From: Fimbriimonadaceae bacterium | GTDB lineage: Bacteria; Armatimonadota; Fimbriimonadia; Fimbriimonadales; Fimbriimonadaceae | Length of the DNA stretch: 64,000 nucleotides | Reading direction: 5' to 3' | Assembly: GCA_019638795.1 (NCBI GenBank) | Contig: JAHBTB010000002.1 | Span: 1 to 64,000, forward strand | In this document: piece by piece, positions 51,936-60,790 of the stretch | Position numbering within the stretch: position 1 is the stretch's first letter | Layout of the letters: the number at the start of each line of letters is the position of its first letter | Position numbers and translations under genes: made by a program | The notes under the pieces: model-generated | The model's database searches: none | Seen by the model: the letters and a program-made list of their open reading frames with translations, nothing else | Told to the model about the DNA's origin: nothing

Positions 51936-54266
51936 TCAGGCCGTGGCCACCGAACCGCGGGCCACCGAGAGCACCGCGACCAGGAACCCTTCCTCGACCG
52001 GCGTCTCGGCAAGGTATTGGACCGCCGGTGTCCGCACGTGTCGGGCCAGGTCGGCCAGCGCCCCCGCCTCGTCCCCCGTACTGTACCTGGTGAAGGCCTG
52101 GTTGACCTCTTCGGAGCGACGGGTCAGAAACCTTAAGCGGTTCAGGAGTTCGGTGTCCCGTGATATCCCTTCCAAGGAGAAGACTTTGTAGGTGTCCGCC
52201 TCCACTCCCAGGAGTCTGGCCACGGCAAGGAGGCACCGACGACGGACGGTCGGGTTAGGAGCCGCGGCCGCGCTGCGCAAGATCATCGGAATGTCGTCGA
52301 TGTCGCCGACGCATCCCAACGCATAGGCCACCTCGCTCTGGGGCGGCTCGTGGTTCGCCAAGGCCTCACGGAGCGGGACGGCAAGCTCGGTGATCACCAT
52401 CTCACTCGCCGCCTCCGCCGCCGCCGAACGGACCGACCGGTTGTTGTCGCGGAGGGCGGCGGCAAAAATGGGAGTGGCGTCGCGGGCCTCCATGATGCGG
52501 AGGCTCTGCAGGGCCGACCGCCGCAAGTCGGGGTCAGACTCTGGTGACGCCGCCACTCCCAGGGCGTCGATGGCGGTCTTGTCGCCGATGCGACCGAGTG
52601 ACCGGGCCGCCGACCGGCGCAGGAGGGCCCTGGGGTGCTGGAGAAACGTGATAAGGGCCGGGACGGCGATGGCGTTGCCTGTCTCGCCCAAGGCTTCCAG
52701 AGTCTCGTCCTCAATAAGCTCGGGATGCCTCTCCATGTGGTCAAGCAGGGCCTGGGCCGCCTCGGCGCTCCCCATACGACCCAATGTCGCGGCGGCCTGT
52801 CGTCTCACCCGAGGGACCGGGTCGGCGAGGGCGCGGGCCACCTCTGCCAGCGCCAAGGTGAACTGGGTCGTGCCGATGCGGTCCAGGGCGGCGACCCTTT
52901 CGCCGGTGTCCGAGCCCGCCCGGATCGTCCGCAAGGCCGCCACGCCCTGCGGCGTCACCCTTCGGAACTGCTTGAGCGCCTTGCGCAACGAGGTCGCCCC
53001 CGGTTCATGGACGGGCGCCAGGGTGACCATCGCCACCACGCGGACCCCCATGATGGTCCAGAAAACGATCTTGTACGCCGTCACCGCGTCATGGGTCACC
53101 CGCAACGAAGTCAGCAGGGCCGAGCCGACGAGGGGCGAGACGCCTGCCGCCAAAGCCTGGACCGCCAGCGCCGCCGCCAGATAGTTGGCCCGGTCTTCCG
53201 GTTTGGCCGACGCCAGGTAGAGGTTGAAGTGGGTCAGCGACGCTCCACTCCACACGATCCCGTTGAAGAACATGCCGACCAACAGGACGACGGCGTTGTG
53301 ATGGAGGTCGTCGGGCCGGCAAAGGATCCAAAGCCCGGGCGTCAGCACCGCGCCGACCATGATGATCGCCAGCATCGGCTTGTTGCCGTACTTGTCGGCG
53401 AGGAACCCCCACACCCGGATGAACACCACGACGCCCAGGGCGCTGACCAACCCGGTGAGCTGAAGGAGCCAAAACGGCAGCTTCAGCACCTCGATCGCAT
53501 ACGCGCTGGGCAAGTTGCCCGCCAAGCCCTGGCTCGCCAAGAAGATAGCGGTGAAGAGCAGCACCTTGCGGAAGTTCCGGTCGCGCATGGGCTCGCGGAC
53601 CATACGCCAGGTGGCGGACCATTGCGGCTCGACCGGGTGCTCGCGCTCGTGCCGCCCCATCTTCCAGAAGTAGGCGAAGCTAAAGAGAGCAAAGACGACG
53701 CCCATCGCGAAGATGAAGGCGTAGCCTTGGGGTTCAAGTCGGGCAGCCTTGAACGCGTCGAGGGCGACGCCGAACACCAAGCCGGCCACGGCCCCGGTCA
53801 CCGTCATGATCAGCGTCCGCCGACTGAAAAACCAACCCCGGCTCTCGGCGGGGACGATCTCGCCCAGCCAGTCGTTGTAGATCGGCGAGACAAAATTGAT
53901 CGCCGCCGCCGCCACCGACACGCACAAGAGCAAGATGTCCAGGCGCAGGTCGTTTGACAGGGCCAAGAGAGGGAGCACGGCCACCGGGATGTAGAGCAGG
54001 CGCCACAGGAGGCCGCCCGCCCCGATGAACCCTCGGTACTCCTTGAACGACCGGCCCACGACCGCACCGGGGATCTGGAGCAGGCCGACCAAAGTCGGGA
54101 CGGCCACGACAAGCTGGACCCAATAGTCGTTGCCCCCCAGGTACTTGACAAACCCGACCAAGAACGTGCCCGTCGTTAGCGCGACGAACATGTTCACGAA
54201 CGCCACGTCCAAGTTCGTGACGTTTAAGGTCTGGAGGGTCTGAAACCGGGACGAGGGGGCGGACAT
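51936..54266 (-). CDS. MFS transporter fused to HEAT/PBS-lyase repeats
   Basis: The 776-residue product has an N-terminal MFS part of 12 membrane segments (residues about 15-415; NLDVAFVNMFVALTTGTFLV, FSRRTLIMTVTGAVAGLVFG-like region, LVSALGVVVFIRVWGFLADK). A soluble C-terminal part of 350 residues contains HEAT-type repeats: AALDRIGTTQFTLALAEVAR, DPVPRVRRQAAATLGRMGSA, HPRALLRRSAARSLGRIGDK, DPDLRRSALQSLRIMEARDA, and NRSVRSAAAEAASEMVITEL. The repeats could bind a partner or regulate transport. The neighbouring sensor cyclase may be functionally linked. The substrate is unknown. Confidence 0.8.
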   Translation of the reverse strand: MSAPSSRFQTLQTLNVTNLDVAFVNMFVALTTGTFLVGFVKYLGGNDYWVQLVVAVPTLVGLLQIPGAVVGRSFKEYRGFIGAGGLLWRLLYIPVAVLPLLALSNDLRLDILLLCVSVAAAAINFVSPIYNDWLGEIVPAESRGWFFSRRTLIMTVTGAVAGLVFGVALDAFKAARLEPQGYAFIFAMGVVFALFSFAYFWKMGRHEREHPVEPQWSATWRMVREPMRDRNFRKVLLFTAIFLASQGLAGNLPSAYAIEVLKLPFWLLQLTGLVSALGVVVFIRVWGFLADKYGNKPMLAIIMVGAVLTPGLWILCRPDDLHHNAVVLLVGMFFNGIVWSGASLTHFNLYLASAKPEDRANYLAAALAVQALAAGVSPLVGSALLTSLRVTHDAVTAYKIVFWTIMGVRVVAMVTLAPVHEPGATSLRKALKQFRRVTPQGVAALRTIRAGSDTGERVAALDRIGTTQFTLALAEVARALADPVPRVRRQAAATLGRMGSAEAAQALLDHMERHPELIEDETLEALGETGNAIAVPALITFLQHPRALLRRSAARSLGRIGDKTAIDALGVAASPESDPDLRRSALQSLRIMEARDATPIFAAALRDNNRSVRSAAAEAASEMVITELAVPLREALANHEPPQSEVAYALGCVGDIDDIPMILRSAAAAPNPTVRRRCLLAVARLLGVEADTYKVFSLEGISRDTELLNRLRFLTRRSEEVNQAFTRYSTGDEAGALADLARHVRTPAVQYLAETPVEEGFLVAVLSVARGSVATA

Positions 54267-54271
54267 ACCGG

Positions 54272-54604
54272 CTAGGCGCGGACAGGGTCGGGAAAGTCGC
54301 GGTAAAGGGCGGACTTAAAGTTGCGCACGCGTGAATACACCTGCGCGTGCAGTTGCTCCACCACGCCTGACCGGGTGGCCGCCTGGTTGAACGCCGTGTC
54401 GAGTTGCGCCAAGTCCTTGAACTCTATGGTTATGCAAAACTCGCCGAGACCTTCCGGCCCAAACCCCAACTTTCGGCGTCGTATCCGAAAGGATTCCAGT
54501 CTTCCGTCCGCCTGAAACGCACCAAGGTACGCACGGAGCGCGTCGACGAACTCGAGGTCCTTGACCCCTGGCGCAAGGTCGACCCAAATCTCATAGCAAT
54601 CCAT
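54272..54604 (-). CDS. DUF6614-like small protein
   Basis: The 110-residue product reads CYEIWVDLAPGVKDLEFVDA, then LRAYLGAFQADGRLESFRIR, RRKLGFGPEGLGEFCITIEF, and ends NFKSALYRDFPDPVR. This matches what I recall of the DUF6614 family, small dimeric-barrel-like proteins of unknown function. It starts 9 nt past a TAACTT box and is followed 5 bp later by the MFS-HEAT gene, so it is the first gene of that minus-strand cluster. It is divergent from alaS, with 81 bp between starts. Confidence 0.65.
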   Translation of the reverse strand: MDCYEIWVDLAPGVKDLEFVDALRAYLGAFQADGRLESFRIRRRKLGFGPEGLGEFCITIEFKDLAQLDTAFNQAATRSGVVEQLHAQVYSRVRNFKSALYRDFPDPVRA

Positions 54605-54613
54605 CAGAAGTTG

Positions 54614-54619
54614 AAGTTA
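54614..54619 (-). promoter_or_regulatory. -10-like box of the DUF6614-MFS-cyclase-purN-plsC cluster
   Basis: TAACTT on the minus strand, 9 nt before the ATG at 54604. The gene order and overlaps suggest it can drive the whole cluster down to 48612. Confidence 0.35.
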
Positions 54620-54669
54620 CCCGCCGTCCCGCAGGTGCCCGTCCCTTTAGCGCGAAGACCTCCCGCTGG

Positions 54670-54675
54670 TACCCT
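54670..54675 (+). promoter_or_regulatory. -10-like box of alaS
   Basis: TACCCT, 10 nt before the ATG at 54686, without a Shine-Dalgarno site. Confidence 0.35.
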
Positions 54676-54685
54676 TGACGCGCCG

Positions 54686-57490
54686 ATGAACGTTTCGGAA
54701 CTGCGCGCCAAGTACCTCGCCTTCTTTGAATCCAAGGGGCACCAACGGTTCCCGGCAAGCTCCCTGGTGCCATATGACGTCACCGGCCGCCTTGACGAGT
54801 CTCTTTTGTTCAACGGCTCGGGGATGAACCAGTTCAAACCGTTCTTCCGTGGGGTGGCCCAGCCCCCCCACCCCCGGCTGATGACCTGCCAAAAATGTCT
54901 CCGCACCGGCGACATCGAGGAGGTCGGCGACGACAGCCACCTGACCCTTTTCGAGATGCTCGGCAACTTCTCGTTCGGCGACTACTTCAAGAAGGAGGCG
55001 GTCGCCTTCAGTTGGGAGTTCCTCACCTCCCCCCTCTGGCTGGCCCGCGACACCACCCGCCTGTCGTTCACCGTCTTCGAGGAAGACGACGAGGCCTACG
55101 GGTACTGGTCCGAACACCTCGGCGCCGCCGGGGTCGCCCCGGAGAGCCGTGTCTTCCGCCTCGACGAAGACACCAACTATTGGCCGGCCGGCAGTTTCAC
55201 CAAGGGCCCTCCCGGCCCGTGCGGCCCCAACAGCGAAATGTTCTACTGGGTGCCCGACGACGTGCCGCCCCCCTCGGTCGAGCCAGGCGAGTACACCCGA
55301 GAAGACTGGTTGCGCGACGAGGCGGCAGGCCGATGGCTCGAGGTGTGGAACGATGTCTTCATTAGCTCCGACTGGCAAGGAAAATTGCGTGATCCGGCCA
55401 GGCCTGAGAAGGGATACGAAAAGACGGGCATGCCCGACCTGCCCTTCCAGAGCATCGACACCGGCATGGGACTGGAGCGGACGGCGTGCGTCCTCGGCGG
55501 GTTCCGGTCCGTCTACGACACCGACGCCTTCCAGCCCGTCTTCCGCGCCATGGAGGCCCTTCCCTTTGCCGGAGCCCTGGCATACGGGAAGGACTCCTCG
55601 GTCGACCATGCGATGCGTGTGATCGCGGACCACCTGCGCGCGGCGTGCTTTTGCGTGGGCGACGGCATCCTTCCCTCCAACAACGGCCGTGGCTATGTCC
55701 TCCGCCGGCTCCTCCGCCGGGCCGTCCTCCAAGGGGCGCGACGGATCGGCTTTGGCGAGACGTTCTTGTACCGTCTGGTCGGCTCGGTGACCGAGACGAT
55801 GGGCGCTTACTACCCCGAACTGGTCGAGAAACGGCCGGTGATCGAGGAGACCCTGAAGAACGAAGAGGCGCTCTTCCGCCGCACTTTGGCCCAGGGCACC
55901 ACGATCTTGAGCGACAAGCTGAGGGCTTGGCGCGACGGCACCCGTGCACCGTCCACTCCCCTTGACGGCCCGACCGCCTTCATGCTTTACGACACGTACG
56001 GATTCCCTCTTGAGGTCACCCAGGAACTCTGCGCGGAAATCGGGGTGGCAGTGGACGTCGAGGGTTACCGCGACGCCATGGCCGAGGCACAGGAGCGCTC
56101 TCGGGGCGCCAGCGCGATGGAGAACCCGTACGACAACGTCCAGGTCGCGACCATCGAGCATGGCGGCGGGCGCGTCGCCACCACGATGTTCCTGGGTTAC
56201 GCCTCGACCGAGGCCGAGGGCCAGATCATCGGCGTCCGACCTGTTCTTGACGAAAACGGTCACGCCCGCCCCGCGTTCGTCCTTGCCCTCGACCAAACCG
56301 TCTTCTATGCCGAATCAGGCGGACAAGTCGCCGACACCGGCGTCATCGTGGGGCCGGCCGTCAGCCTGCGCGTCCTCGACGTGACCAAGCAGGACGGTAT
56401 CTATGTCCACTTGGTCGAGGCCGAGGGCGCGCCCTGGGAAGGGCTGGCCGACGACGAGGCGCTCGCCTTGCTCGAACAGATGTACGTCGGCGAGCGGGTC
56501 ACGGGCAGGGTCGACCCTACCCGGGCTGAGACGGTCCGGCACCACACCGCGACCCATCTCGTCCACGCCGCCTTGCGCGAGGTGCTTGGCCCGCACGTGA
56601 CCCAAGCGGGCTCGCTGGTGTCGCCCGAGTCCCTCCGCTTTGACTTCACCCACGGGAAGGCGATGACCGACGACGAACTCCTCCGCGTCGAAGGGATCGT
56701 CAACGAGGTCGTGTGGCAGGCCGCCCCGGTCCGTGTCTATTCTGACGTCCCCATCGACGAAGCCCGTGCGATGGGGGCCATGGCGCTCTTCGGCGAAAAG
56801 TACGGCGACCGCGTCCGCGTGGTCCAGGTCGGCGACATGGCCCCCGACGAGCCGTCGTTCAGCCGCGAACTTTGCGGCGGTGTCCACGTGCGCAACACCG
56901 GCCAGATCGGCGTGGTGAAGATCCTGCACGAGTCCAGTGTCGCCAGCGGGGTGCGCCGCATCACCGCCGTGGCGGGAGCACGGGCCCTTGCGTGGGCAAG
57001 GGAGCAGGAGTCGGCCGTGGTTACGGCGGCCGATTTGCTCAAGGCTAACCCAAAGGACTTGACCTCAGCCGTCGAGAGGGCCCTGGCGGACTTGAAGGAA
57101 GAGAAGAAGAAGCGTGGCCGCATGGTGGTCCAGTCGGGAGGGCAAAACGCGACCCATACCGACGTCGCCGGCATCGACCTCGTGACCGAGCATCTTGCGG
57201 AAGTCGAGGCCCAAGACGCCAAATTGGTCGTCGACAAACTTGCCGCCGCCGGGCGCGTCGTCGTCGTCTTCAACACCGCCGACGGCAAGGTAGGGATCAC
57301 CGCGTCCGTCGGCGCCGTCGCTTTGGCCCAGGGAGCCCATGCGGGGAACCTGTTGCGCGAGGTCGCCAAGGTCGTCGGGGGTGGGGGCGGCGGCAAGCCG
57401 GAGTTTGCCACCGCAGGCGGCAAGGATCCCGCCAAGGTCGCCGACGCGATGGCCGGGGTGGCCGGTGTCTTGGCCGGAATGCTCAAATAA
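54686..57490 (+). CDS. alaS: Alanyl-tRNA synthetase
   Basis: The ATG at 54686 gives 934 residues (MNVSELRAKYLAFFESKGH); the open frame upstream is not conserved. The class II catalytic core runs to about residue 450 (NGSGMNQFKPFFRGVAQPPH, CLRTGDIEEVGDDSHLTLFE, MLGNFSFGDYFKKEAVAFSW, TGMGLERTACVLGGF). The editing domain has HHTATHLVHAALREVLG (H619) and ELCGGVHVRNTGQIGVVKIL, with zinc-binding Cys and His. The C-terminal DHHA1-like C-Ala domain ends VVGGGGGGKPEFATAGGKDP. The enzyme charges tRNA-Ala and clears mischarged Ser or Gly. Confidence 0.95.
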   Translation: MNVSELRAKYLAFFESKGHQRFPASSLVPYDVTGRLDESLLFNGSGMNQFKPFFRGVAQPPHPRLMTCQKCLRTGDIEEVGDDSHLTLFEMLGNFSFGDYFKKEAVAFSWEFLTSPLWLARDTTRLSFTVFEEDDEAYGYWSEHLGAAGVAPESRVFRLDEDTNYWPAGSFTKGPPGPCGPNSEMFYWVPDDVPPPSVEPGEYTREDWLRDEAAGRWLEVWNDVFISSDWQGKLRDPARPEKGYEKTGMPDLPFQSIDTGMGLERTACVLGGFRSVYDTDAFQPVFRAMEALPFAGALAYGKDSSVDHAMRVIADHLRAACFCVGDGILPSNNGRGYVLRRLLRRAVLQGARRIGFGETFLYRLVGSVTETMGAYYPELVEKRPVIEETLKNEEALFRRTLAQGTTILSDKLRAWRDGTRAPSTPLDGPTAFMLYDTYGFPLEVTQELCAEIGVAVDVEGYRDAMAEAQERSRGASAMENPYDNVQVATIEHGGGRVATTMFLGYASTEAEGQIIGVRPVLDENGHARPAFVLALDQTVFYAESGGQVADTGVIVGPAVSLRVLDVTKQDGIYVHLVEAEGAPWEGLADDEALALLEQMYVGERVTGRVDPTRAETVRHHTATHLVHAALREVLGPHVTQAGSLVSPESLRFDFTHGKAMTDDELLRVEGIVNEVVWQAAPVRVYSDVPIDEARAMGAMALFGEKYGDRVRVVQVGDMAPDEPSFSRELCGGVHVRNTGQIGVVKILHESSVASGVRRITAVAGARALAWAREQESAVVTAADLLKANPKDLTSAVERALADLKEEKKKRGRMVVQSGGQNATHTDVAGIDLVTEHLAEVEAQDAKLVVDKLAAAGRVVVVFNTADGKVGITASVGAVALAQGAHAGNLLREVAKVVGGGGGGKPEFATAGGKDPAKVADAMAGVAGVLAGMLK

Positions 57491-57502
57491 ACGGCATGAC
57501 GC

Positions 57503-58357
57503 CTAGGCGAGTTCGCGTCGCAGCGCCTCGACGACCAACCGCGTCGCCGGAGACTTGTTCAGGGTGTAGAAATGCACGCCGGGGGCCCCGGAAGCGAGCA
57601 ACTCCTTACTCTGCGACACCGCGTGGGCGACACCGATGTAGAACGTCGCCGCGTCTGAAACCTTGTACTGGTCAAGGAGGCCCTGAAGGTCGCGGGGGAC
57701 GGTCGCCCCGCACATCGTCGTGAACCGTCGCACCTGGTCGGCGTTCTGGATCGGCATGATGCCAGGCAGAACCGGCACGCCGACCCCGATCGTCCGGGCC
57801 CGTCCGACAAACTCAAAGTAGTGCCGGTTGTCAAAGAACAACTGGGAGACCAGGACGTCGACCCCGGCGTCCACCTTCCGTTTTAGGTGGGTGAGGTCGT
57901 CCTGTTTCGACGCTGCTTCAAGGTGTCCTTCCGGGTAACACGCCCCCAGGACGCAAGCCTCGGGATACACGTCTCGGACGAGGGCGACAAGTTCGTCGGC
58001 GTGACAGGCGGCCTCATCAGACGCCGGCCCGTCCCCACGCAGGGCCAAGATGTTGTGCAGTCCCGCCGCCTTGACCTGGCGGACCGAGGCGACCAAGTCG
58101 TCACGCGGGACCCCCAGGCACGTCATGTGGACGACGGCCTCCAATCCCACCTCGTCATGGATCCGCCGGGCCAACTCGACCGTCTGGCCCTTTGTGCTGC
58201 CGCCCGCCCCGCACGTCACCGAGACAAAAGCGGGCCCAAGCTCCTTGAGCGCGGCAAGGTTGTGGAAGAGCGCCCGGTCACCCGCGGGGGTCTTGGGGGG
58301 GAAGAACTCGAACGAAAACAGCGGCTTGCCTTGGGCCACCATTTCGTCGACGCGCAT
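57503..58357 (-). CDS. metF: Methylenetetrahydrofolate reductase
   Basis: The 284-residue product is a (beta/alpha)8 flavoprotein: PLFSFEFFPPKTPAGDRALF with the catalytic Glu, FVSVTCGAGGSTKGQTVELA, HMTCLGVPRDDLVASVRQVK, NILALRGDGPASDEAACHAD, VLVSQLFFDNRHYFEFVGRA, VPVLPGIMPIQNADQVRRFT. MetF reduces 5,10-methylene- to 5-methyl-tetrahydrofolate for methionine synthesis. A TATCAT box is 7 nt before the ATG and there is no ribosome-binding site. It is convergent with alaS, 12 bp between stops. Confidence 0.95.
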   Translation of the reverse strand: MRVDEMVAQGKPLFSFEFFPPKTPAGDRALFHNLAALKELGPAFVSVTCGAGGSTKGQTVELARRIHDEVGLEAVVHMTCLGVPRDDLVASVRQVKAAGLHNILALRGDGPASDEAACHADELVALVRDVYPEACVLGACYPEGHLEAASKQDDLTHLKRKVDAGVDVLVSQLFFDNRHYFEFVGRARTIGVGVPVLPGIMPIQNADQVRRFTTMCGATVPRDLQGLLDQYKVSDAATFYIGVAHAVSQSKELLASGAPGVHFYTLNKSPATRLVVEALRRELA

Positions 58358-58364
58358 GCCACTT

Positions 58365-58370
58365 ATGATA
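58365..58370 (-). promoter_or_regulatory. -10 box of a likely leaderless metF transcript
   Basis: TATCAT on the minus strand, 7 nt before the ATG at 58357, with no Shine-Dalgarno site. Confidence 0.5.
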
Positions 58371-58420
58371 CGTTAGTCGCGGCAGGGCAAAAGGGGCCTG
58401 GCCCCAAAACAATCTAAAGC

Positions 58421-58506
58421 TGGTGCGCGGGAAAAGACTCGAACTTTCACGCCTTGTGGGCACTACCACCTCAAGGTAGCGTGTCTACCAATTCCACCAC
58501 CCGCGC
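58421..58506 (-). tRNA. tRNA-Leu (GAG)
   Basis: Read on the minus strand, the 86-nt gene begins GCGCGGGTGGTGGAATTGG and ends CCCGCGCACCA with an encoded CCA. The acceptor GCGCGGG pairs with CCCGCGC. The D-loop region TGGTAGACACGC, the anticodon stem-loop CTACC-TTGAGGT-GGTAG (anticodon GAG), the long variable arm expected of a class II tRNA (TGCCCACAAGGCGT) and the T-loop GTTCGAGTC are all present. It reads CUC and CUU leucine codons. It is alone, between metF and the M48 protease gene. Confidence 0.95.
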
Positions 58507-58545
58507 AGTCGTCCTATTGTACCTGCCGTCAGAACGGTCCCGCGA

Positions 58546-59748
58546 TCACGGCCTGCCGCCGCCCCCGCGCGTGATGAGGAAAAGGCGGTTGCCAAGGTCA
58601 TAGATGACCTTGCGCAAGCGCGAGAGGCTGAGCTTCGCTTCCTCACCCGCCGTGATCCCTTGGTCCTTCACGTCGTCGTCTTCGACAAGGAAGAGCACCC
58701 GGTCTCCGCCACGGACCGCAATGGTGTCTTGGACGTAGGCGTCGCCCATGCTCGGGACGGCGTCCATGAACGTGTTGATGCGGACGACCGCCTCTTGGGC
58801 GCGCGAGGCGGCCTGGCCACCCCTGAACGTATGGATCTCGTTCTTGCCGAACCACACTTCCACCGAGGAGTCGGGGCGCTGGACGGCCCGGGCCGCATAG
58901 GTCGAGGAAACCTGGCTCCGCTTGATCTCCACCCCCGCTTCTTTGAGCTTGGTCATGAGAAACCGGGCGCGTTGTTCGGTCACGGGGTGGGTCTGGAAGA
59001 TGCCCCACTCGACCCGGGGGCCCAGACTGTCCTTGTGGGCGAGCCGTTCCATGAAGGTCAGTTCGCCGACGGGGTTGTACGGACTGTACTTGAGATACTG
59101 AAGGGCCCCGTAGTCTGCCGCGGTCTCGGCCTCGACCGACCAGCCGCTCTGGTACGACTGGTTAAGGAGTTGGACCGCCATCAAGGCGCTCATCGCTTCC
59201 GAACTCTTTGCCGCCGCCGCGACGATGAGCAAGGGTAGCTGGGCCAGTTGCAACGGGTTGCTCTTCTTGCGGATCGTGGCCAAATGCCGGAATGCGGCGT
59301 GGGATATCTCATGGGCCAGGACACCGGCAAGTTCGTCGTCAGACTCGACGAACTTCATGAGCCCCTCGTACACATAGATGTAGCCGCCCGGGATCGAGAA
59401 GGCGTTGACGTCGTCGCCCTGGACGAGCTTGAACGAGTAGGGGAACACGTTCATCCTCGGGTCGCCGAAGAGGACCTGCACTTGGTGGGTGCGGGCGATC
59501 TCGGCCAAGACACCCCCGACGCGCTGGAGCCTCGCGTTCATCGCCTCGTCCTTACTTGGCTTGAGTTCCTTGTCGACCTCGGCGGAATACTCTTTGCCTT
59601 GGGAGATGTCGGCTTCGATGTCTTTCTTATGCTTCGCTTCAGCCTGGGCCGCCTTCTTGTCGTCCTGGGGGGCGGGGACGGCAGGGCTCTGGGCCAACGC
59701 CACGCACAGTGGCGCCACCAAAAGCAAGGCGGCGAAGGCGTGGCGCAT
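58546..59748 (-). CDS. M48-family zinc metalloprotease, exported
   Basis: The ATG at 59748 gives 400 residues with a signal peptide (MRHAFAALLLVAPLCVALAQ); an in-frame TTG three codons upstream is possible. After a charged, Lys/Glu/Asp-rich linker the protease domain begins near residue 65. The zinc motif HEISH is at residues 146-150 in ELAGVLAHEISHAAFRHLAT, and the third ligand Glu lies in WSVEAETAADYGALQYL. FSIPGGYIYVYEGLM also matches family M48 (BepA/LoiP-like). These enzymes act in periplasmic or envelope protein quality control. The C-terminal about 130 residues are beta-rich and without recognised similarity. Confidence 0.85.
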   Translation of the reverse strand: MRHAFAALLLVAPLCVALAQSPAVPAPQDDKKAAQAEAKHKKDIEADISQGKEYSAEVDKELKPSKDEAMNARLQRVGGVLAEIARTHQVQVLFGDPRMNVFPYSFKLVQGDDVNAFSIPGGYIYVYEGLMKFVESDDELAGVLAHEISHAAFRHLATIRKKSNPLQLAQLPLLIVAAAAKSSEAMSALMAVQLLNQSYQSGWSVEAETAADYGALQYLKYSPYNPVGELTFMERLAHKDSLGPRVEWGIFQTHPVTEQRARFLMTKLKEAGVEIKRSQVSSTYAARAVQRPDSSVEVWFGKNEIHTFRGGQAASRAQEAVVRINTFMDAVPSMGDAYVQDTIAVRGGDRVLFLVEDDDVKDQGITAGEEAKLSLSRLRKVIYDLGNRLFLITRGGGGRP

Positions 59749-59830
59749 CTCTGTCAAGGTTGACGCATCGGCACGGAAAATGTTGCTTGTGCGGTCACCA
59801 ATCGACCCAATACTAGCCTAATTTGTCCCG

Positions 59831-60790
59831 TCAATCGTCAAACACGACCATCGGCTTGATGACCGAACCGGCCTTCATCCGGGCATAGGTGTCGGGCAGG
59901 CCGTCCAGTTTGACCCGGGCCGTGACCACGCGGTCGGCGGTCACCAGCCCCGACCGGAGCAGGTCCATGGCCTGGGCGGTGTCGTCCGGCCCGCAGGAAT
60001 AGCTGCACGACAAGCGGAAGTCGCGGAAGTAAAGCCGTTCAAGGTCAAGGCTGACCGGCGACTCCGGCGGCATCGGCGCAAAGAGGGCGACGCGCCCGTC
60101 CGGCTCGGCGATCTCCAAAGCGAACGACAACGCCGGCTGGTTCCCGGGGCACACGACGACGACGTCGGCGGTCTCCTTGAAGTCGGGGTGCCGGGCGTCG
60201 AAGCCGAGCCGCTTGGCATGGGCCACCCGCTCCGGGTTTGTGTCGTAGCCCACCGCCGCGGGCATCAGGGAAAGGTGCACCAGCCCCATAAAGCCGAGCC
60301 CGACGACCGCGGCCGGCTCGCCCGGCTGGTAGTGCGCCCGCCAGAGCGACTTGACAACGCACCCGACCGGCTCCACGAGGGCGGCGGTCTCCGGGGCGAG
60401 GTCGTCGGCCCGGTGGCAGTCCCCAAGGTTGGCCGCACTGACCGCGAAGTACTCGGCCATGCCGCCCGGGTCCAGCCGGGTCGCCTTCCACTGCTCGCAG
60501 TGGACATAGGCCCTCCGCGCGCAGCGGTCGCAACGCATGCACGCGGCGTGATGGTGCGGGGCCACCCGGCAACCCACCGGGAACCGGCTGTCTTGCGACT
60601 CGACGACGACCCCGGACACTTCGTGCCCCAGGACGTGGGGAGCCTTCCGGTCCATGTACCAGTCCATGAGCTCGCCGCTGCAAAGGCCGCAGGCCTCCGT
60701 CCGGACAAGCAAGCCGCCGCGGGGGCACTGGGGAAGGGGGGCCTCGCCGATCTCAACTCGCCCCGCGCCCAGATACCTCCCCACCCTCAT
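59831..60790 (-). CDS. Zinc-dependent medium-chain dehydrogenase
   Basis: The 319-residue product has the GroES-like half (ACGLCSGELMDWYMDRKAPH with the catalytic-zinc Cys, VLGHEVSGVVVES with the catalytic His and Glu) and a structural-zinc cluster CMRCDRCARRAYVHC. The Rossmann half has the degenerate AAVVGLGFMGLVHLSLMPAA. The alcohol or polyol substrate is unknown. It overlaps the next dehydrogenase gene by 4 bp, so the pair is coupled. Both lack close similarity to each other outside the fold. Confidence 0.8.
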   Translation of the reverse strand: MRVGRYLGAGRVEIGEAPLPQCPRGGLLVRTEACGLCSGELMDWYMDRKAPHVLGHEVSGVVVESQDSRFPVGCRVAPHHHAACMRCDRCARRAYVHCEQWKATRLDPGGMAEYFAVSAANLGDCHRADDLAPETAALVEPVGCVVKSLWRAHYQPGEPAAVVGLGFMGLVHLSLMPAAVGYDTNPERVAHAKRLGFDARHPDFKETADVVVVCPGNQPALSFALEIAEPDGRVALFAPMPPESPVSLDLERLYFRDFRLSCSYSCGPDDTAQAMDLLRSGLVTADRVVTARVKLDGLPDTYARMKAGSVIKPMVVFDD

